From assembly GCF_004217095.1 (NCBI RefSeq), contig NZ_SHKO01000001.1, forward strand, positions 1,364,001 through 1,428,000: a stretch of DNA of 64,000 nucleotides, written 5' to 3'. The notes under the pieces were generated by a model. The model did no database searches and was not told the DNA's origin. It was given only the letters and a program-made list of their open reading frames with translations. This document shows positions 53,478 to 62,918 of this stretch, piece after piece; position 1 is the stretch's first letter, and every line of letters starts with the position of its first letter. Source of the DNA: Advenella incenata (lineage in GTDB: Bacteria; Pseudomonadota; Gammaproteobacteria; Burkholderiales; Burkholderiaceae_B). Made by a program: the position numbers and the translations under genes.

Positions 53478-54989
53478 ATGATCAGCCTTTTTCTGTCTTT
53501 TTTCTCTCTGTATCTTGCGACATTGCTCATGTCGCTCGGCACGGGTCTGTACAACACATTCATCGCGTTGCACCTGACAGCAGAGGGGGTCAGCCAGGTC
53601 TGGATCGGTTTGCTGATTGCCGCTTTTTACACCGGCCAGGTACTGGGCGCGCGTTTCGGGCACAAGCTGGTGCAGCGCGTGGGGCATATCCGTGCCTATG
53701 CGATTTCAGCGGCGATGGTGACGGTGCTGGTGCTGGCCCAGACAATTACTCCCCTGTTGCCAGTCTGGGTATTTTTGCGTTTCCTGACCGGCGCGACCAT
53801 GGTCACGCAATATATGGTGCTGGAGAGCTGGCTTAATGATCAGGCCGACCAGAAACAGCGCGGCAGCGTTTTCGCCTTTTATATGGTCATGTCCGGCCTG
53901 GGTCTGGTGTTTGGCCAGATGACCGTGTCGTTTTTCTCGCCGGAAGATCTGACCACGCTCAATGTGGTTGCCATGTCCATGGCGCTGTGTCTGATTCCGG
54001 TGGCCATTACGCGGCGCAGCCACCCGGCCTTGCAGGTGCATGCGCCGATCAAACTCAAAGTGTTTATTCGACTGGTGCCGATGTCCATGTTCGTGCTCTT
54101 TGTGGCGGGCAGTATTACCGGTTCCTTTTACGGCCTGGGGCCGGTGTATGCCAGTAAAGAGGGCATGGATACCGACCAGGTTGCGGTGTTTCTGTCGGTC
54201 TCAGTCATGGCGGGCTTGCTGTCGCAGTGGCCGATGGGCTGGTTGTCCGATCGCATTTATCGCCTGAACATGATTCGCGTCAATGCCCTTTTGCTGGGGC
54301 TGCTGACCATCCCGCTTTACGGCTACTGGCATCTGCCGTATCCGTTGATGCTGGTGATGGTGGCGATCTTTGGCGTCCTGCAGTTTACGATTTATCCGCT
54401 GGCGACCGCTTTTGCCAATGAACACGTCGATCCGTCGCTGCGTGTCGGCTTAAGCGGCGTGTTGCTGATGACCTATGGCGTTGGCGCCAGCCTTGGCCCG
54501 CTGCTGGTTGGTAAGCTGATGGACATAGGCGGCGCGCCCATGTTCTATATCTATACGTCGCTGGCGGCCTTTTCGCTGGTGATCTTTGTACGCAAGGAGA
54601 AAGTCAAGGGCACCTACAAGGTGGATCCCGAGCCCTTTGTGCCCATGTCGGTTAACGTTCCGGCCTCTCCCATGGCAACTGCGCTGGATCCGCGTGTTGA
54701 TGAATCGATTGATATTTCATCTGACGCACAAGCGATGGAAAAAGTACTGGATATTATCCAGGCTGGCGACCCGATTACTGAACTGAACCTGCCGCAGCGC
54801 GCCGATACGGATCACTCTGTGGCAGACGAAGATCTGTCCATGGCCGGAGAAGACGTGTCAGAGCAAGAGGCCGAGGGCAAAGAAGCAACAGACCAAGGTG
54901 CCGCAGACGAAGGTGTGGCAGACGAAGGGGCGGACGAAAGGGCATCTGATGGTGCGCATCCGACAGAGCCGCCGGTTAAAAAATCGTAG
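53478..54989 (+). CDS. MFS transporter with acidic C-terminal tail
   Basis: 503 aa from the ATG at 53478 (in-frame upstream sequence is basic junk). About 12 TM helices in the first 395 residues. The start reads SFFSLYLATLLMSLGTGLYN, and segment 4 to 5 carries the MFS loop WLNDQADQKQRGSVFAFYMV, the YcaD-like subgroup. The last 110 residues are soluble and very acidic, with a degenerate repeat DEGVADEGADE and a basic terminal KKS. The tail is unusual for MFS carriers. Substrate unknown. Confidence 0.82.
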   Translation: MISLFLSFFSLYLATLLMSLGTGLYNTFIALHLTAEGVSQVWIGLLIAAFYTGQVLGARFGHKLVQRVGHIRAYAISAAMVTVLVLAQTITPLLPVWVFLRFLTGATMVTQYMVLESWLNDQADQKQRGSVFAFYMVMSGLGLVFGQMTVSFFSPEDLTTLNVVAMSMALCLIPVAITRRSHPALQVHAPIKLKVFIRLVPMSMFVLFVAGSITGSFYGLGPVYASKEGMDTDQVAVFLSVSVMAGLLSQWPMGWLSDRIYRLNMIRVNALLLGLLTIPLYGYWHLPYPLMLVMVAIFGVLQFTIYPLATAFANEHVDPSLRVGLSGVLLMTYGVGASLGPLLVGKLMDIGGAPMFYIYTSLAAFSLVIFVRKEKVKGTYKVDPEPFVPMSVNVPASPMATALDPRVDESIDISSDAQAMEKVLDIIQAGDPITELNLPQRADTDHSVADEDLSMAGEDVSEQEAEGKEATDQGAADEGVADEGADERASDGAHPTEPPVKKS

Positions 54990-55434
54990 TTTTTGTCCGG
55001 CGCGTCGGGCAACATGTCGCACGATGCTGCGTTCAATAATGACATCTGCAGCGCGGGGAAACACATCGCGCCCTCTGGATCGTTGGTCTTCAGGCGCGGG
55101 CGATCATTGCCACGAACGAAGCGCTTCATCGATATGATATGCCTGCGGTGCGTGGCGTAACGCGCCCGGTCCTGCAACCGGTCTGGCCATCCCTATGTTT
55201 CTCTGCAAACTACAAATGTAATATTACAACCACGGCGGCCAGAACGTCGCCGTCGGGCCTGGCCTGTCAGGGCCCGGCGCAAAGGGCAATAGCGGCAGGT
55301 CTCGTCCGGTCTCATGACATCTGTTGCAAACCATACTTTGACTTGTCCCCAGGGCCAGGCACTCGCCTAGAGAAAATTTTCCCAGCAGGCCGAAAATCCA
55401 AAAAAGTTATCAGATAACCTGATATATTTATGCC
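54990..55434. other. Intergenic region upstream of the GntR gene, with palindromes
   Basis: About 445 bases. No gene is supported. A 12-bp palindrome lies at 55217-55228 (TGTAATATTACA), and overlapping inverted repeats sit just before the GntR gene at 55406-55423. Confidence 0.5.
55406..55423 (+). promoter_or_regulatory. Overlapping inverted repeats before the GntR gene, possible operator
   Basis: GTTATC-A-GATAAC (55406-55418) is a perfect 6-1-6 repeat, and ATCAG-ATAAC-CTGAT (55409-55423) overlaps it. They lie 12 to 29 bases before the ATG, where a FadR-type GntR protein could bind its own promoter. The site also serves the FAD-linked oxidase if the two are cotranscribed. Confidence 0.6.
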
Positions 55435-56211
55435 ATGCAAATGACAACTTCAACGCTGACCGACCGCGTAGCCCAGGCGCTGATGCAGCGCATTGCCGAT
55501 GGCGAATACCCTGTGGGGACTAAACTGCCGTCGGGCAAGTTGCTGGCGGCAGAGTTTTCCGTCAGCGCCGCGGTTATCCGCGAGGCGACCGAACGTTTAC
55601 GGACCAAGGGGCTGGTGCGTACCCGGCAGGGCGCCGGTTGCATGGTGCTCAGCCGCGATGTCAATGAAGGTTTTCAATTGCCGGTGCCGGAAATGGTGGA
55701 TCGCGATGCCTTGCGCCATATTTATGAATTGCGTTTTGAAATCGAAGGCGCTGCGGCGGCATTGGCTGCCGTCAGGGCGACCACCGAAGATTTGCGCAAT
55801 ATGCAGCATATTTTGCGATCGCTGGAAAAAAGCCTGCACCAGCCTGAAGAAGCGCTGGAGTGGGATGTGGGGTTTCACCGGGCGATTGCCGAGGCAACGC
55901 ATAACCCGCATTATCGTGACTTGCTGGCTTACCTGGCAAGGCAGTGGCGACAGAGTGTACACGCAGCCAGGGTCCATACACTGAAGACGGAGCAGGCATT
56001 ACAGACGCAGCAGGCCTCGCACCCGGACAAGCGAGAGCCGGCCCATAGCCCATTGTCCAGACAGGTGCATGCCGAGCATGAGCAGGTGCTGGAGGCCATG
56101 CGTCAGCGCGATCCGGAACTGGCCCGCAGCCGTGCCCAGACCCATCTGCGCAAGGCCAGTGAACGGTTGGGGCTGGATACCAGTGCGCTCTCGCGCAAGA
56201 CCGGCAGCTAA
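55435..56211 (+). CDS. GntR (FadR/FCD subfamily) transcriptional regulator
   Basis: 258 aa. Winged helix of the GntR type (RIADGEYPVGTKLPSGKLLA; VIREATERLRTKGLV) and a C-terminal FCD domain (LRHIYELRFEIEGAAAALAA; WDVGFHRAIAEATHNPHYRD) with His/Asp residues that would bind a metal and a carboxylate ligand. The FAD-linked oxidase gene follows 92 bases later, so it may control oxidation of a hydroxyacid such as lactate or glycolate. Confidence 0.9.
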   Translation: MQMTTSTLTDRVAQALMQRIADGEYPVGTKLPSGKLLAAEFSVSAAVIREATERLRTKGLVRTRQGAGCMVLSRDVNEGFQLPVPEMVDRDALRHIYELRFEIEGAAAALAAVRATTEDLRNMQHILRSLEKSLHQPEEALEWDVGFHRAIAEATHNPHYRDLLAYLARQWRQSVHAARVHTLKTEQALQTQQASHPDKREPAHSPLSRQVHAEHEQVLEAMRQRDPELARSRAQTHLRKASERLGLDTSALSRKTGS

Positions 56212-56303
56212 GGCACAGAACCAGGAATTTATTATTTTCGTAATCACACTGACTGCAACACATGCAACTGTCGCAGTTGGCTTCAACCATATTAGGAAAG
56301 ACA

Positions 56304-57710
56304 ATGCAGGAGTTTCTTGAAAAATTGCAGGCTGCGCTGGGGCCAGACGTGGTGCAGACCGAGGCAGCCATCATCGAACCATGGCTGAGCGACTGGCGCG
56401 GTGTGTATAAAGGCAATGCCCAGGCGGTGGTGCGCCCGGTTTCTACTGAACAGGTTGCACAGTGTATGCGTCTGTGCAGTCAGTACAAAGTGCCGGTCGT
56501 GACGCGCGGCGGCAATACCGGGCTTTGCGGGGCCGCCACGCCCGATGCGGGTCCCGACAACATTATTCTGTCTCTGGACCGCATGAACAACATCCGCGCC
56601 ATTGACACCATTGCCAATACGTTGGTGGCCGATGCCGGCTGCATTCTGGGCAATCTGCGACGCGCTGCCCAGGAGCAGGATCGCCTGTTGCCGCTCAGTC
56701 TGGCGGCAGAAGACTCATCACACATTGGCGGCAATGTGGCAACCAATGCCGGTGGCGTCAACGTGGTGCGTTACGGTATGGCGCGCGAGCTGGTATTGGG
56801 CATCGAAGCCGTGCTGCCGGATGGAGAGATTTTCAATGGCCTGCAGACTTTGCGCAAGGATAATACCGGCTATGACCTGAAGCAGTTGCTTATCGGTTCC
56901 GAGGGCACGCTGGGCGTGATTACCGCGGTTGCACTCCGGCTGCATGCGCCAACGCATGTCCGTAGTGTGGTGCTGGCAGCAGTCGAGTCCGAGCAGCAGG
57001 CGCTGGAATTGTTTCGCCTGGTGTTTGGCGCCTGCGGGCCGCGGCTGCAGGCCTTTGAGTTCTTCACCGACGCCTGCCTGGATTTGGTGCTGACACACGT
57101 CGAAGGGGTGCAATTGCCTTTTGGCGACCGGCATCCTGCCTATGTGCTTATCGAGCTGGCCGATACGGCCAATGAGCAGGCGCTGAGCCAATTGCTGGAA
57201 GAGGTCATCGGCCAGGCGCTGGAACAGGAACTGTGTGCGGATGCGGCGGTATCTGCCTCACTGGCGCAACTGCAGGCGCTATGGCGCTTGCGTGAAGAAA
57301 TTTCCGAAGCGCAGCGCGCCGACGGCCCGCATCTGAAGCACGATATCTCATTGCCCATTGAGCGCATTCCGGAGTTTGTCAACACCGCGCAAGCGCAGCT
57401 GCGCAAGGTCAGCCCCGATTGCAGGCTGTTTATTTTCGGTCATTTCGGCGATGGTAATTTGCACTATAACGTGTCGCGTCCGCAAGGGGCGGACAAGACT
57501 TGGGCGGCCGAATGGGAGACCCGGATCGCAGACGCCGTGTTCGACGAAGTTATGGCGTATGGTGGCAGCATTAGTGCAGAACACGGTATAGGGCAATTGA
57601 AGCGTCATGCCTTTTTGCATCATAAGGATCCATTGCAATTGAAATTAATGCGCCAGATAAAGCAGGTATTTGACCCTCATGGCATCATGAATCCAGGCAA
57701 AGTGCTGTAG
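56304..57710 (+). CDS. FAD-linked hydroxyacid oxidase/dehydrogenase (GlcD/D2HGDH type)
   Basis: 468 aa from the ATG at 56304 (AGGAAAG upstream). FAD-binding type 4 domain: VVTRGGNTGLCGAATPD and the flavin-phosphate strand LAAEDSSHIGGNVATNAGG. The C-terminal FAD-oxidase domain carries FGHFGDGNLHYNV (metal and substrate site) and SAEHGIGQLKR. Likely substrates are D-2-hydroxyacids such as D-2-hydroxyglutarate or D-lactate; the exact one is not readable. A GntR gene precedes it and a strong terminator follows. Confidence 0.88.
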   Translation: MQEFLEKLQAALGPDVVQTEAAIIEPWLSDWRGVYKGNAQAVVRPVSTEQVAQCMRLCSQYKVPVVTRGGNTGLCGAATPDAGPDNIILSLDRMNNIRAIDTIANTLVADAGCILGNLRRAAQEQDRLLPLSLAAEDSSHIGGNVATNAGGVNVVRYGMARELVLGIEAVLPDGEIFNGLQTLRKDNTGYDLKQLLIGSEGTLGVITAVALRLHAPTHVRSVVLAAVESEQQALELFRLVFGACGPRLQAFEFFTDACLDLVLTHVEGVQLPFGDRHPAYVLIELADTANEQALSQLLEEVIGQALEQELCADAAVSASLAQLQALWRLREEISEAQRADGPHLKHDISLPIERIPEFVNTAQAQLRKVSPDCRLFIFGHFGDGNLHYNVSRPQGADKTWAAEWETRIADAVFDEVMAYGGSISAEHGIGQLKRHAFLHHKDPLQLKLMRQIKQVFDPHGIMNPGKVL

Positions 57711-57785
57711 CCGGCAACAACACTGACCAGCCGTGCATGCGTTCTGGCTGACTTTCTGTCTGATATAAAAACGGGCAGCAAGCCC

Positions 57786-57842
57786 AACGGCACCGCCAAA
57801 GATTGGTTTCTTAGTCCAATTTTTTGGCGGTGCCGTTTTTTT
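57786..57842 (+). terminator. Strong intrinsic terminator after the FAD-linked oxidase
   Basis: AACGGCACCGCCAAA pairs with TTTGGCGGTGCCGTT (57786-57800 with 57823-57837), a 15-bp stem whose inner ATTGG/CCAAT pairs extend it; loop 9 bases, then a T-run (57836-57842). The convergent EamA gene would not use it because no T-tract faces it. Confidence 0.9.
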
Positions 57843-57967
57843 ACCGCAGGTTACCGCAGGCGTTCTGCCAGCGCAGCCCGCAGCGCATATGGTGTGAGGT
57901 GTTTTGCGCCAGGGTACAGGCTGCGATTGGCCGGAGACTCAGCCTGCACAAACGCATTGTGTTGGCG

Positions 57968-58831
57968 TCATCCGCTGACCACGGTCCAGTAGTACAGCGT
58001 GAGGACCGCGATAATCGCAAGTGCAATGCCCAGTAGATTGATGCGGCTGATTTTTTCGCGAAACAGGACGGCCCCTACAATCGTGCCCAGACTGATTACG
58101 CCGATATTCATGACCGTAAACACCAGTGTCGGATTTTCATGGAAGGTCTGGTGGGCGCGAATATAAAAAAGAATATTGCAGAAATTGAGCAGGCCCAGCA
58201 GCAGCCCTCCCAGGACGCTGCGGCCATTCCATTGCGTGCGGCGGACCAGCAGATACCCAAACATAATGACCCCGGCAAGCACAAAAGATAAAAACAAACC
58301 GCTGGAAAATGCAGTGCCTGTTTTGGCGATCTGCTTGAACAGCATATCGACCACACCATAGCCAAGCCAGATCAGAAAGAGATAAAGCGCACCCTGGCGC
58401 ACGCTGGTCCTTGGCGTGGTATCTGCCGGCTTCCATAATAGGCAGAACAACGCGGCGAATGCCAGCGCCAGGCTCAGGCCGCGATTGACCGAGAGTGCTT
58501 CGCCAAACAGGACGAACGAAGCCAGCACGGTCAGAAACAGGGACAACCGCTGTGCGGCATCAGAGCGCACAATGCCGGCATATTCCACCCCTCGCGACAT
58601 GATCATGAACAGCACCGGCAGTATGATGCCCAGTATGGCGAAAAGCAGCCATGGAAAGTGGTGGCCGGCTTTGGGTTCAAGAGAAGGCGCAAGCAGGAAC
58701 CAGGTCAGTGCGCTGGCCATCACATAATTGAAGGCGATGGCCTGGCGGATATCAATCCCCTGGCGGCGGGCGACCTTGAGCAGCACCGAGACGGCCACAC
58801 TGCAAAGAATGCTTAGAATGAGATAGGTCAT
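57968..58831 (-). CDS. EamA/DMT family transporter
   Basis: 287 aa, about ten TM helices in two EamA halves. The halves meet near residue 140 (SVRQGALYLFLIWLGYGVVD). The second half contains the family-like LVFTVMNIGVISLGTIVGAV and FREKISRINLLGIALAIIAV. EamA proteins are inner-membrane drug/metabolite carriers; substrate unknown. The terminator of the convergent oxidase separates it from that gene. Confidence 0.85.
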   Translation of the reverse strand: MTYLILSILCSVAVSVLLKVARRQGIDIRQAIAFNYVMASALTWFLLAPSLEPKAGHHFPWLLFAILGIILPVLFMIMSRGVEYAGIVRSDAAQRLSLFLTVLASFVLFGEALSVNRGLSLALAFAALFCLLWKPADTTPRTSVRQGALYLFLIWLGYGVVDMLFKQIAKTGTAFSSGLFLSFVLAGVIMFGYLLVRRTQWNGRSVLGGLLLGLLNFCNILFYIRAHQTFHENPTLVFTVMNIGVISLGTIVGAVLFREKISRINLLGIALAIIAVLTLYYWTVVSG

Positions 58832-58891
58832 ATTTCAATTGTGAATGAGAAAGGGTGATATCAGGTTACGGTGATGCCGCGGTCGGGTTGG

Positions 58892-59950
58892 TCAGGGCGC
58901 AGCCAGCTCACTGCTGGTGCAGGCGCATGGTTGCGCAGCTGTGTCCGCTGCTGGTGTTGCTGGATCATCGCTGCGGTACTGACCTATCGGTTTGAGATCG
59001 AGTCGCTGGAACAATGCCTGGTCTGCCTGCAACTGCGGGTTACCGGTGGTGAGCAGTTTTTCTCCGTAGAACATGGAATTGGCCCCGGCCATGAAGCATA
59101 GGGCCTGCAGGCTGTCGGGCATGGCTTCGCGTCCGGCTGACAGGCGTACAAAGGTGCCGGGCATGGTAATGCGGGCAACCGCGATCGTACGGACGAACTC
59201 GAACGGGTCGATCTCTTCGTTGTCGGCCAGGGGTGTACCTTGCACTTTGACCAGATTGTTGATCGGCACCGATTCCGGATAAGGATTCATGTTGGCCAGT
59301 TGGGCAATCAGTCCGGCCCGCTCGCGGCGCGACTCACCCAGGCCGACAATACCGCCGCAGCATACGTGAATGCCGGCATCGCGTACACGCTCCAGCGTGT
59401 CCAGTCGGTCCTGATAGGTACGGGTAGTAATGATTTGCCCGTAAAACTCAGGCGAGGTATCCAGATTGTGATTGTAATAGTCCAGCCCGGCTTGCTTCAG
59501 TTGTGCTGCCTGGCCGTCACGCAACATGCCCAGCGTGACACAGGTTTCAAGGCCCAGCCCCTTGACGGCCCGGATCATGTCGGCGACTGCGTCGACCTGA
59601 TGCGGCTTGGGATTGCGCCAGGCGGCGCCCATGCAGAAGCGCTGCGCGCCGGCGGCTTTGGCCTGCTGCGCCGCTTGTATTACCTGGTCCAGCGGCATGA
59701 GTTTTTCACGCTCCACGGCGGTGTCGTAGCGGGAAGACTGCGGGCAATAGGAACAGTCTTCAGGGCAGCCGCCCGTCTTGATGGAAAGCAGGCTGGAAAG
59801 CTGCACCGCGTTGGGTTCGTGATGTTCGCGATGCACCTGCTGGGCGCGGAAAAGCAGATCCATGAAAGGCAACTGGTATAGGTCCAGTATGGCCTGGACA
59901 GTCCATGCGGCGCCGGACTCACGGGTTTTGTGCACTGAAAGGGTATCCAT
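58892..59950 (-). CDS. bioB: Biotin synthase
   Basis: 352 aa. Radical SAM cluster ligands C62, C66 and C69 ([13 protein letters not shown]) and the [2Fe-2S] region ([30 protein letters not shown]) mark BioB. It inserts sulfur into dethiobiotin. The ATG at 59950 is clear. The last 25 residues after QYRSDD are extra and low complexity. No other bio genes are adjacent. Confidence 0.95.
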   Translation of the reverse strand: MDTLSVHKTRESGAAWTVQAILDLYQLPFMDLLFRAQQVHREHHEPNAVQLSSLLSIKTGGCPEDCSYCPQSSRYDTAVEREKLMPLDQVIQAAQQAKAAGAQRFCMGAAWRNPKPHQVDAVADMIRAVKGLGLETCVTLGMLRDGQAAQLKQAGLDYYNHNLDTSPEFYGQIITTRTYQDRLDTLERVRDAGIHVCCGGIVGLGESRRERAGLIAQLANMNPYPESVPINNLVKVQGTPLADNEEIDPFEFVRTIAVARITMPGTFVRLSAGREAMPDSLQALCFMAGANSMFYGEKLLTTGNPQLQADQALFQRLDLKPIGQYRSDDPATPAADTAAQPCACTSSELAAP

Positions 59951-60264
59951 GCTTACGTTCCTTGTCGTTTAGATAATGTCTTGCCGCACGGGCGGTGCAG
60001 GGCAAGGGAGGGTGACGATGTAAACGTATGCTACGCACGCGGTGTAATTGATGCAATTTAAATTAATTGCACAATGACTGCGTGTTGTTGTGTTTTGCTG
60101 TAAATTGAAGGAACTTATTTTTATTTTGGCGGGGGTGAGTGCAATTGTAGGCCGTGGCGAGTGTCGGGCGTTTGGTGGAAGACAAACACTCCTTGGGCGG
60201 GGGGGCGCTGGTTCGCCAGGCGCAACGGCGGCAAGGCTGCTTGCCCGCCGCTTCGCAAATCGGA
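59951..60264. other. Intergenic region upstream of bioB, with an inverted repeat
   Basis: About 315 bases between bioB and the downstream end of the minus-strand solute-binding gene. TGCAATT-TAAATT-AATTGCA (60052-60071), about 100 bases before the bioB ATG, is a 7-6-7 inverted repeat. A BirA half-site-like TGTAAAC lies near 60019, but no second half is present. No gene is supported. Confidence 0.5.
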
Positions 60265-61053
60265 TCAGCCGCCGTAAATATCGTATTTGAAATACTTATC
60301 GGCAATTTTCTGATAGGTGCCATCCTTGCGGATTTCATCAAATGCCTTGTCCAATGCATCCTTCAGTTCGGTATCGTTCTTGCGCACGGCAAAACCGGTG
60401 CCCTTGCCGAAAATTTCGGGATCGGCAGAAGAGGGGATTGGGTCGCCCACAAGCTGGAAGTCTTTGCCGCCCGGGCTGTTGACAAACTCGGTCGTGACGC
60501 CGCCATCGGCAAACACAACATTGACGCGGCCCGTCGTCAGATCGTTATAAGCATCTTCCAGCGTTTTATAGCGCTTGATATTGGTGTCCTTGAAGTACTT
60601 GGTCGCGTATTTGTCCTGGATGGTGCCTTGCTGCACGCCCAGGTCCAGGCCCTTGAGGCCTTCGGCGGTTGACTGATAGGTTGCGCCTTTTTTGGCAACA
60701 AACATATTCGGTGTACTCCAGATCTTCTGCGTGAACAGTACCGCTTTTTCGCGCTCGGGCGTAATGCTCATGGAAGAGGAAATGACGTCAAATTTCTTGG
60801 CGCGCAATGCGGGAATAATGCCGTCCCAGCCCTGATTCTGGAAAGTGCATTTGGCCTGCATTTTTTCGCACATGGCCTTGGCCAGGTCGATATCAAAACC
60901 GACGATTTCGCCGGATGGACTGGTGGACTCAAAAGGCGCGTATGTTGCGTCCGTACCGAAGCGGATGGTTTTGTCAGCCGCGACAGCTGAGGTGGAAACA
61001 GCCAGCGCGATTGCGCACAGACCGATTCCGAAAACGTGTTTTTTCAGGTTCAT
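60265..61053 (-). CDS. ABC transporter periplasmic amino-acid-binding protein (HisJ/ArgT-like)
   Basis: 262 aa. A signal peptide (residues 1-25, ending SAVAA) precedes the SBP family 3 fold: TIRFGTDATYAPFESTSP, DIDLAKAMCEKMQAKC and the downstream LTTGRVNVVFADGG and GKGTGFAVRKND. The family binds basic or polar amino acids. The start is fixed by the signal peptide; the upstream frame is rejected. It is divergent from the permease genes, not in their operon. Confidence 0.9.
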   Translation of the reverse strand: MNLKKHVFGIGLCAIALAVSTSAVAADKTIRFGTDATYAPFESTSPSGEIVGFDIDLAKAMCEKMQAKCTFQNQGWDGIIPALRAKKFDVISSSMSITPEREKAVLFTQKIWSTPNMFVAKKGATYQSTAEGLKGLDLGVQQGTIQDKYATKYFKDTNIKRYKTLEDAYNDLTTGRVNVVFADGGVTTEFVNSPGGKDFQLVGDPIPSSADPEIFGKGTGFAVRKNDTELKDALDKAFDEIRKDGTYQKIADKYFKYDIYGG

Positions 61054-61501
61054 GGATATTCCTAAATGACGTAAGCAGTGCTGCAGCAAAAAATCAGTCA
61101 CCCGGCCGGCGCCGGATGCATGCCTAGTTTGCATGGGGGCCATTGCCCGCTCTGTTTTCGTTTGCAGCGTTGTAGCACCACCGCGGGCGGTGGTCCGGAT
61201 TGAAGATTATGACAGCATCAGCCGGAAAATGTACAGGGAGTTTCCCTCAGGCGGCATAGAGGGCTAAGGGAAAACCGGCGGTTTATTTCAGCGTCCGGGG
61301 CGATATAATGGCCGCGGGCGCCGGGATGGCGGATAAAATTGGGCGCCATGGCACCGGTTTTACCGAACCGGGGCATGCGCCGGGCGCAGGTATTGCGCTC
61401 TGGCTGTGGCCAATGGTATTGTTCTTTGCCCGTCAGGCACTGCAACGAATGGGTTGTGTATAGTCAAAAAGTATGCGCAGCGCCATGTAATGGGAAACAG
61501 G
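61054..61501. other. Divergent control region of the ABC transporter genes
   Basis: About 450 bases between the binding-protein gene and the permease genes. It contains a perfect hairpin ACCACCGC-GG-GCGGTGGT (61177-61194) and a TATAAT (61304-61309) about 190 bases before the first permease ATG; no matching -35 was found. No gene is supported. Confidence 0.5.
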
Positions 61502-62209
61502 ATGGAAGAATTAAATCTGATTGGTCAGTATCTGCCCCGCATTTTGCAGGGTGCGGTGCTGACCCTCGAAATTGCCGTGCTTTCGCTGGTCATTTCTGTC
61601 GTTATCGGGTTGGCGGGTGCCAATATGCGGCTGTCGCGCAATCGCCTGCTTTCTCGTCTTGGCTGGCTCTATTCCAGCGTCGTGCGCGGGGTGCCCGACC
61701 TGATCTGGATGCTGATGGTGTATTACAGTGCACAAATCGGCCTGAATGCCATCACCGAAGCCTGGGAATTGGATTATTTCGAAATCAGCCCTTTTGCTGC
61801 AGGTGTACTGACCCTGTCATTCATTTTTGGCGCATATTTCACTGAAACCTTCCGTGGCGCCATCATGGCCATCCCATACGGACAGATTGAAGCCGGTCAC
61901 GCCTACGGCATGCGCGGCATGCAGGTGCTGCGACGCATTACCTTTCCGCTGATGATGCGCTTTGCGCTACCCAGCGTGCGCAATAACTGGCTGGTCCTGA
62001 CCAAGGCCACGGCGCTGGTATCCATTATCGGCCTGGACGACATGACGCGCGTTGCACAGCAGGCCGGCAATGCCACTCATTTGCCTTTTGTCTTCAACAC
62101 CGTCTCGGCATTGCTGTTCCTGCTGCTCACTACCGTTTCGCTGTATGTGTTTCGTTATCTGGACAAGCATTATCAGCGCGGTTTTGCCAGAGAGGACGCG
62201 CATGTCTGA
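61502..62209 (+). CDS. Polar amino-acid ABC transporter permease (HisQ-like)
   Basis: 235 aa from the ATG at 61502, just after GGGAAACAGG; an ATG four codons upstream is possible. TM helices around LQGAVLTLEIAVLSLVISVV and the EAA loop FRGAIMAIPYGQIEAGHAYG identify the permease. It works with the minus-strand binding protein and the second permease; the ATPase gene is not in the window. It overlaps the next gene by 8 bases. Confidence 0.9.
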   Translation: MEELNLIGQYLPRILQGAVLTLEIAVLSLVISVVIGLAGANMRLSRNRLLSRLGWLYSSVVRGVPDLIWMLMVYYSAQIGLNAITEAWELDYFEISPFAAGVLTLSFIFGAYFTETFRGAIMAIPYGQIEAGHAYGMRGMQVLRRITFPLMMRFALPSVRNNWLVLTKATALVSIIGLDDMTRVAQQAGNATHLPFVFNTVSALLFLLLTTVSLYVFRYLDKHYQRGFAREDAHV

Positions 62210-62918
62210 AACGCTTTCCCTGTTTCTTGATGCGCTGGTAACCTGTTTGCGGGCAGCGCCGCTAACGCTCACACTCACGGCCTTGTCGGTGGCGGTGGGC
62301 CTGTGCATGGCCATTCCTCTTTCGGTAATTCATCAGCGCCAGCATACGCTTTCTGCACGTCTGGTGCATGCCTTTACCTACTTCTTTACCGGCACGCCGC
62401 TGCTGGTGCAAATTTATATTATTTATTACGGCATTCCCAGCTTTAACTTCATCGGGCAGCTTATGTCGCAACCCGGTTTCGGTTTTCTCAAGGAAGGTTT
62501 TATCTGGGTGCTGGTTGCCCTGACCTTGAACACGGCCGCCTATTCCACGGTGATTTTTTCCGGCGCCATCAAAAATACCGATCGCGGAGAAATCGAGGCA
62601 GCCCGGGCCTATGGCATGAATCGTCGCAATGCAATGCGCCGCATCATTCTGCCCTCCAGCCTGCGTCGTGCATTACCGGCTTACAGCAATGAAGTCATCA
62701 TGACCATGCATTCGACAGCGCTGGCCTCTACGGTGGCCATGATGGAAATCACCGGTGCGGCCAGCCTGTTCGTGACCAATACCTATCAGCCATTCATTGC
62801 CTATTCGGCAGCAGCGTGTATTTACCTGGTGCTCAATTTCGTGCTGGTCTTTATCTTTCGCAAAATCGAACAGCGCTATCTGGTTCATCTGAATTCCCGA
62901 CATCTGGCACAAGCATAA
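62202..62918 (+). CDS. Polar amino-acid ABC transporter permease (HisM-like)
   Basis: 238 aa from the ATG at 62202. TM segments around LRAAPLTLTLTALSVAVGL and the EAA loop FSGAIKNTDRGEIEAARAYG mark it as the second permease of the transporter. Its stop overlaps the next ATG by one base (TAATG), so the downstream hydrolase is translationally coupled to it. Confidence 0.9.
   Translation: MSETLSLFLDALVTCLRAAPLTLTLTALSVAVGLCMAIPLSVIHQRQHTLSARLVHAFTYFFTGTPLLVQIYIIYYGIPSFNFIGQLMSQPGFGFLKEGFIWVLVALTLNTAAYSTVIFSGAIKNTDRGEIEAARAYGMNRRNAMRRIILPSSLRRALPAYSNEVIMTMHSTALASTVAMMEITGAASLFVTNTYQPFIAYSAAACIYLVLNFVLVFIFRKIEQRYLVHLNSRHLAQA

Noticed and set aside
60015-60040. Half-site resembling the BirA biotin operator upstream of bioB
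   Set aside because: TGTAAAC has no matching GTTTACA at the required spacing, so it is not a credible operator.
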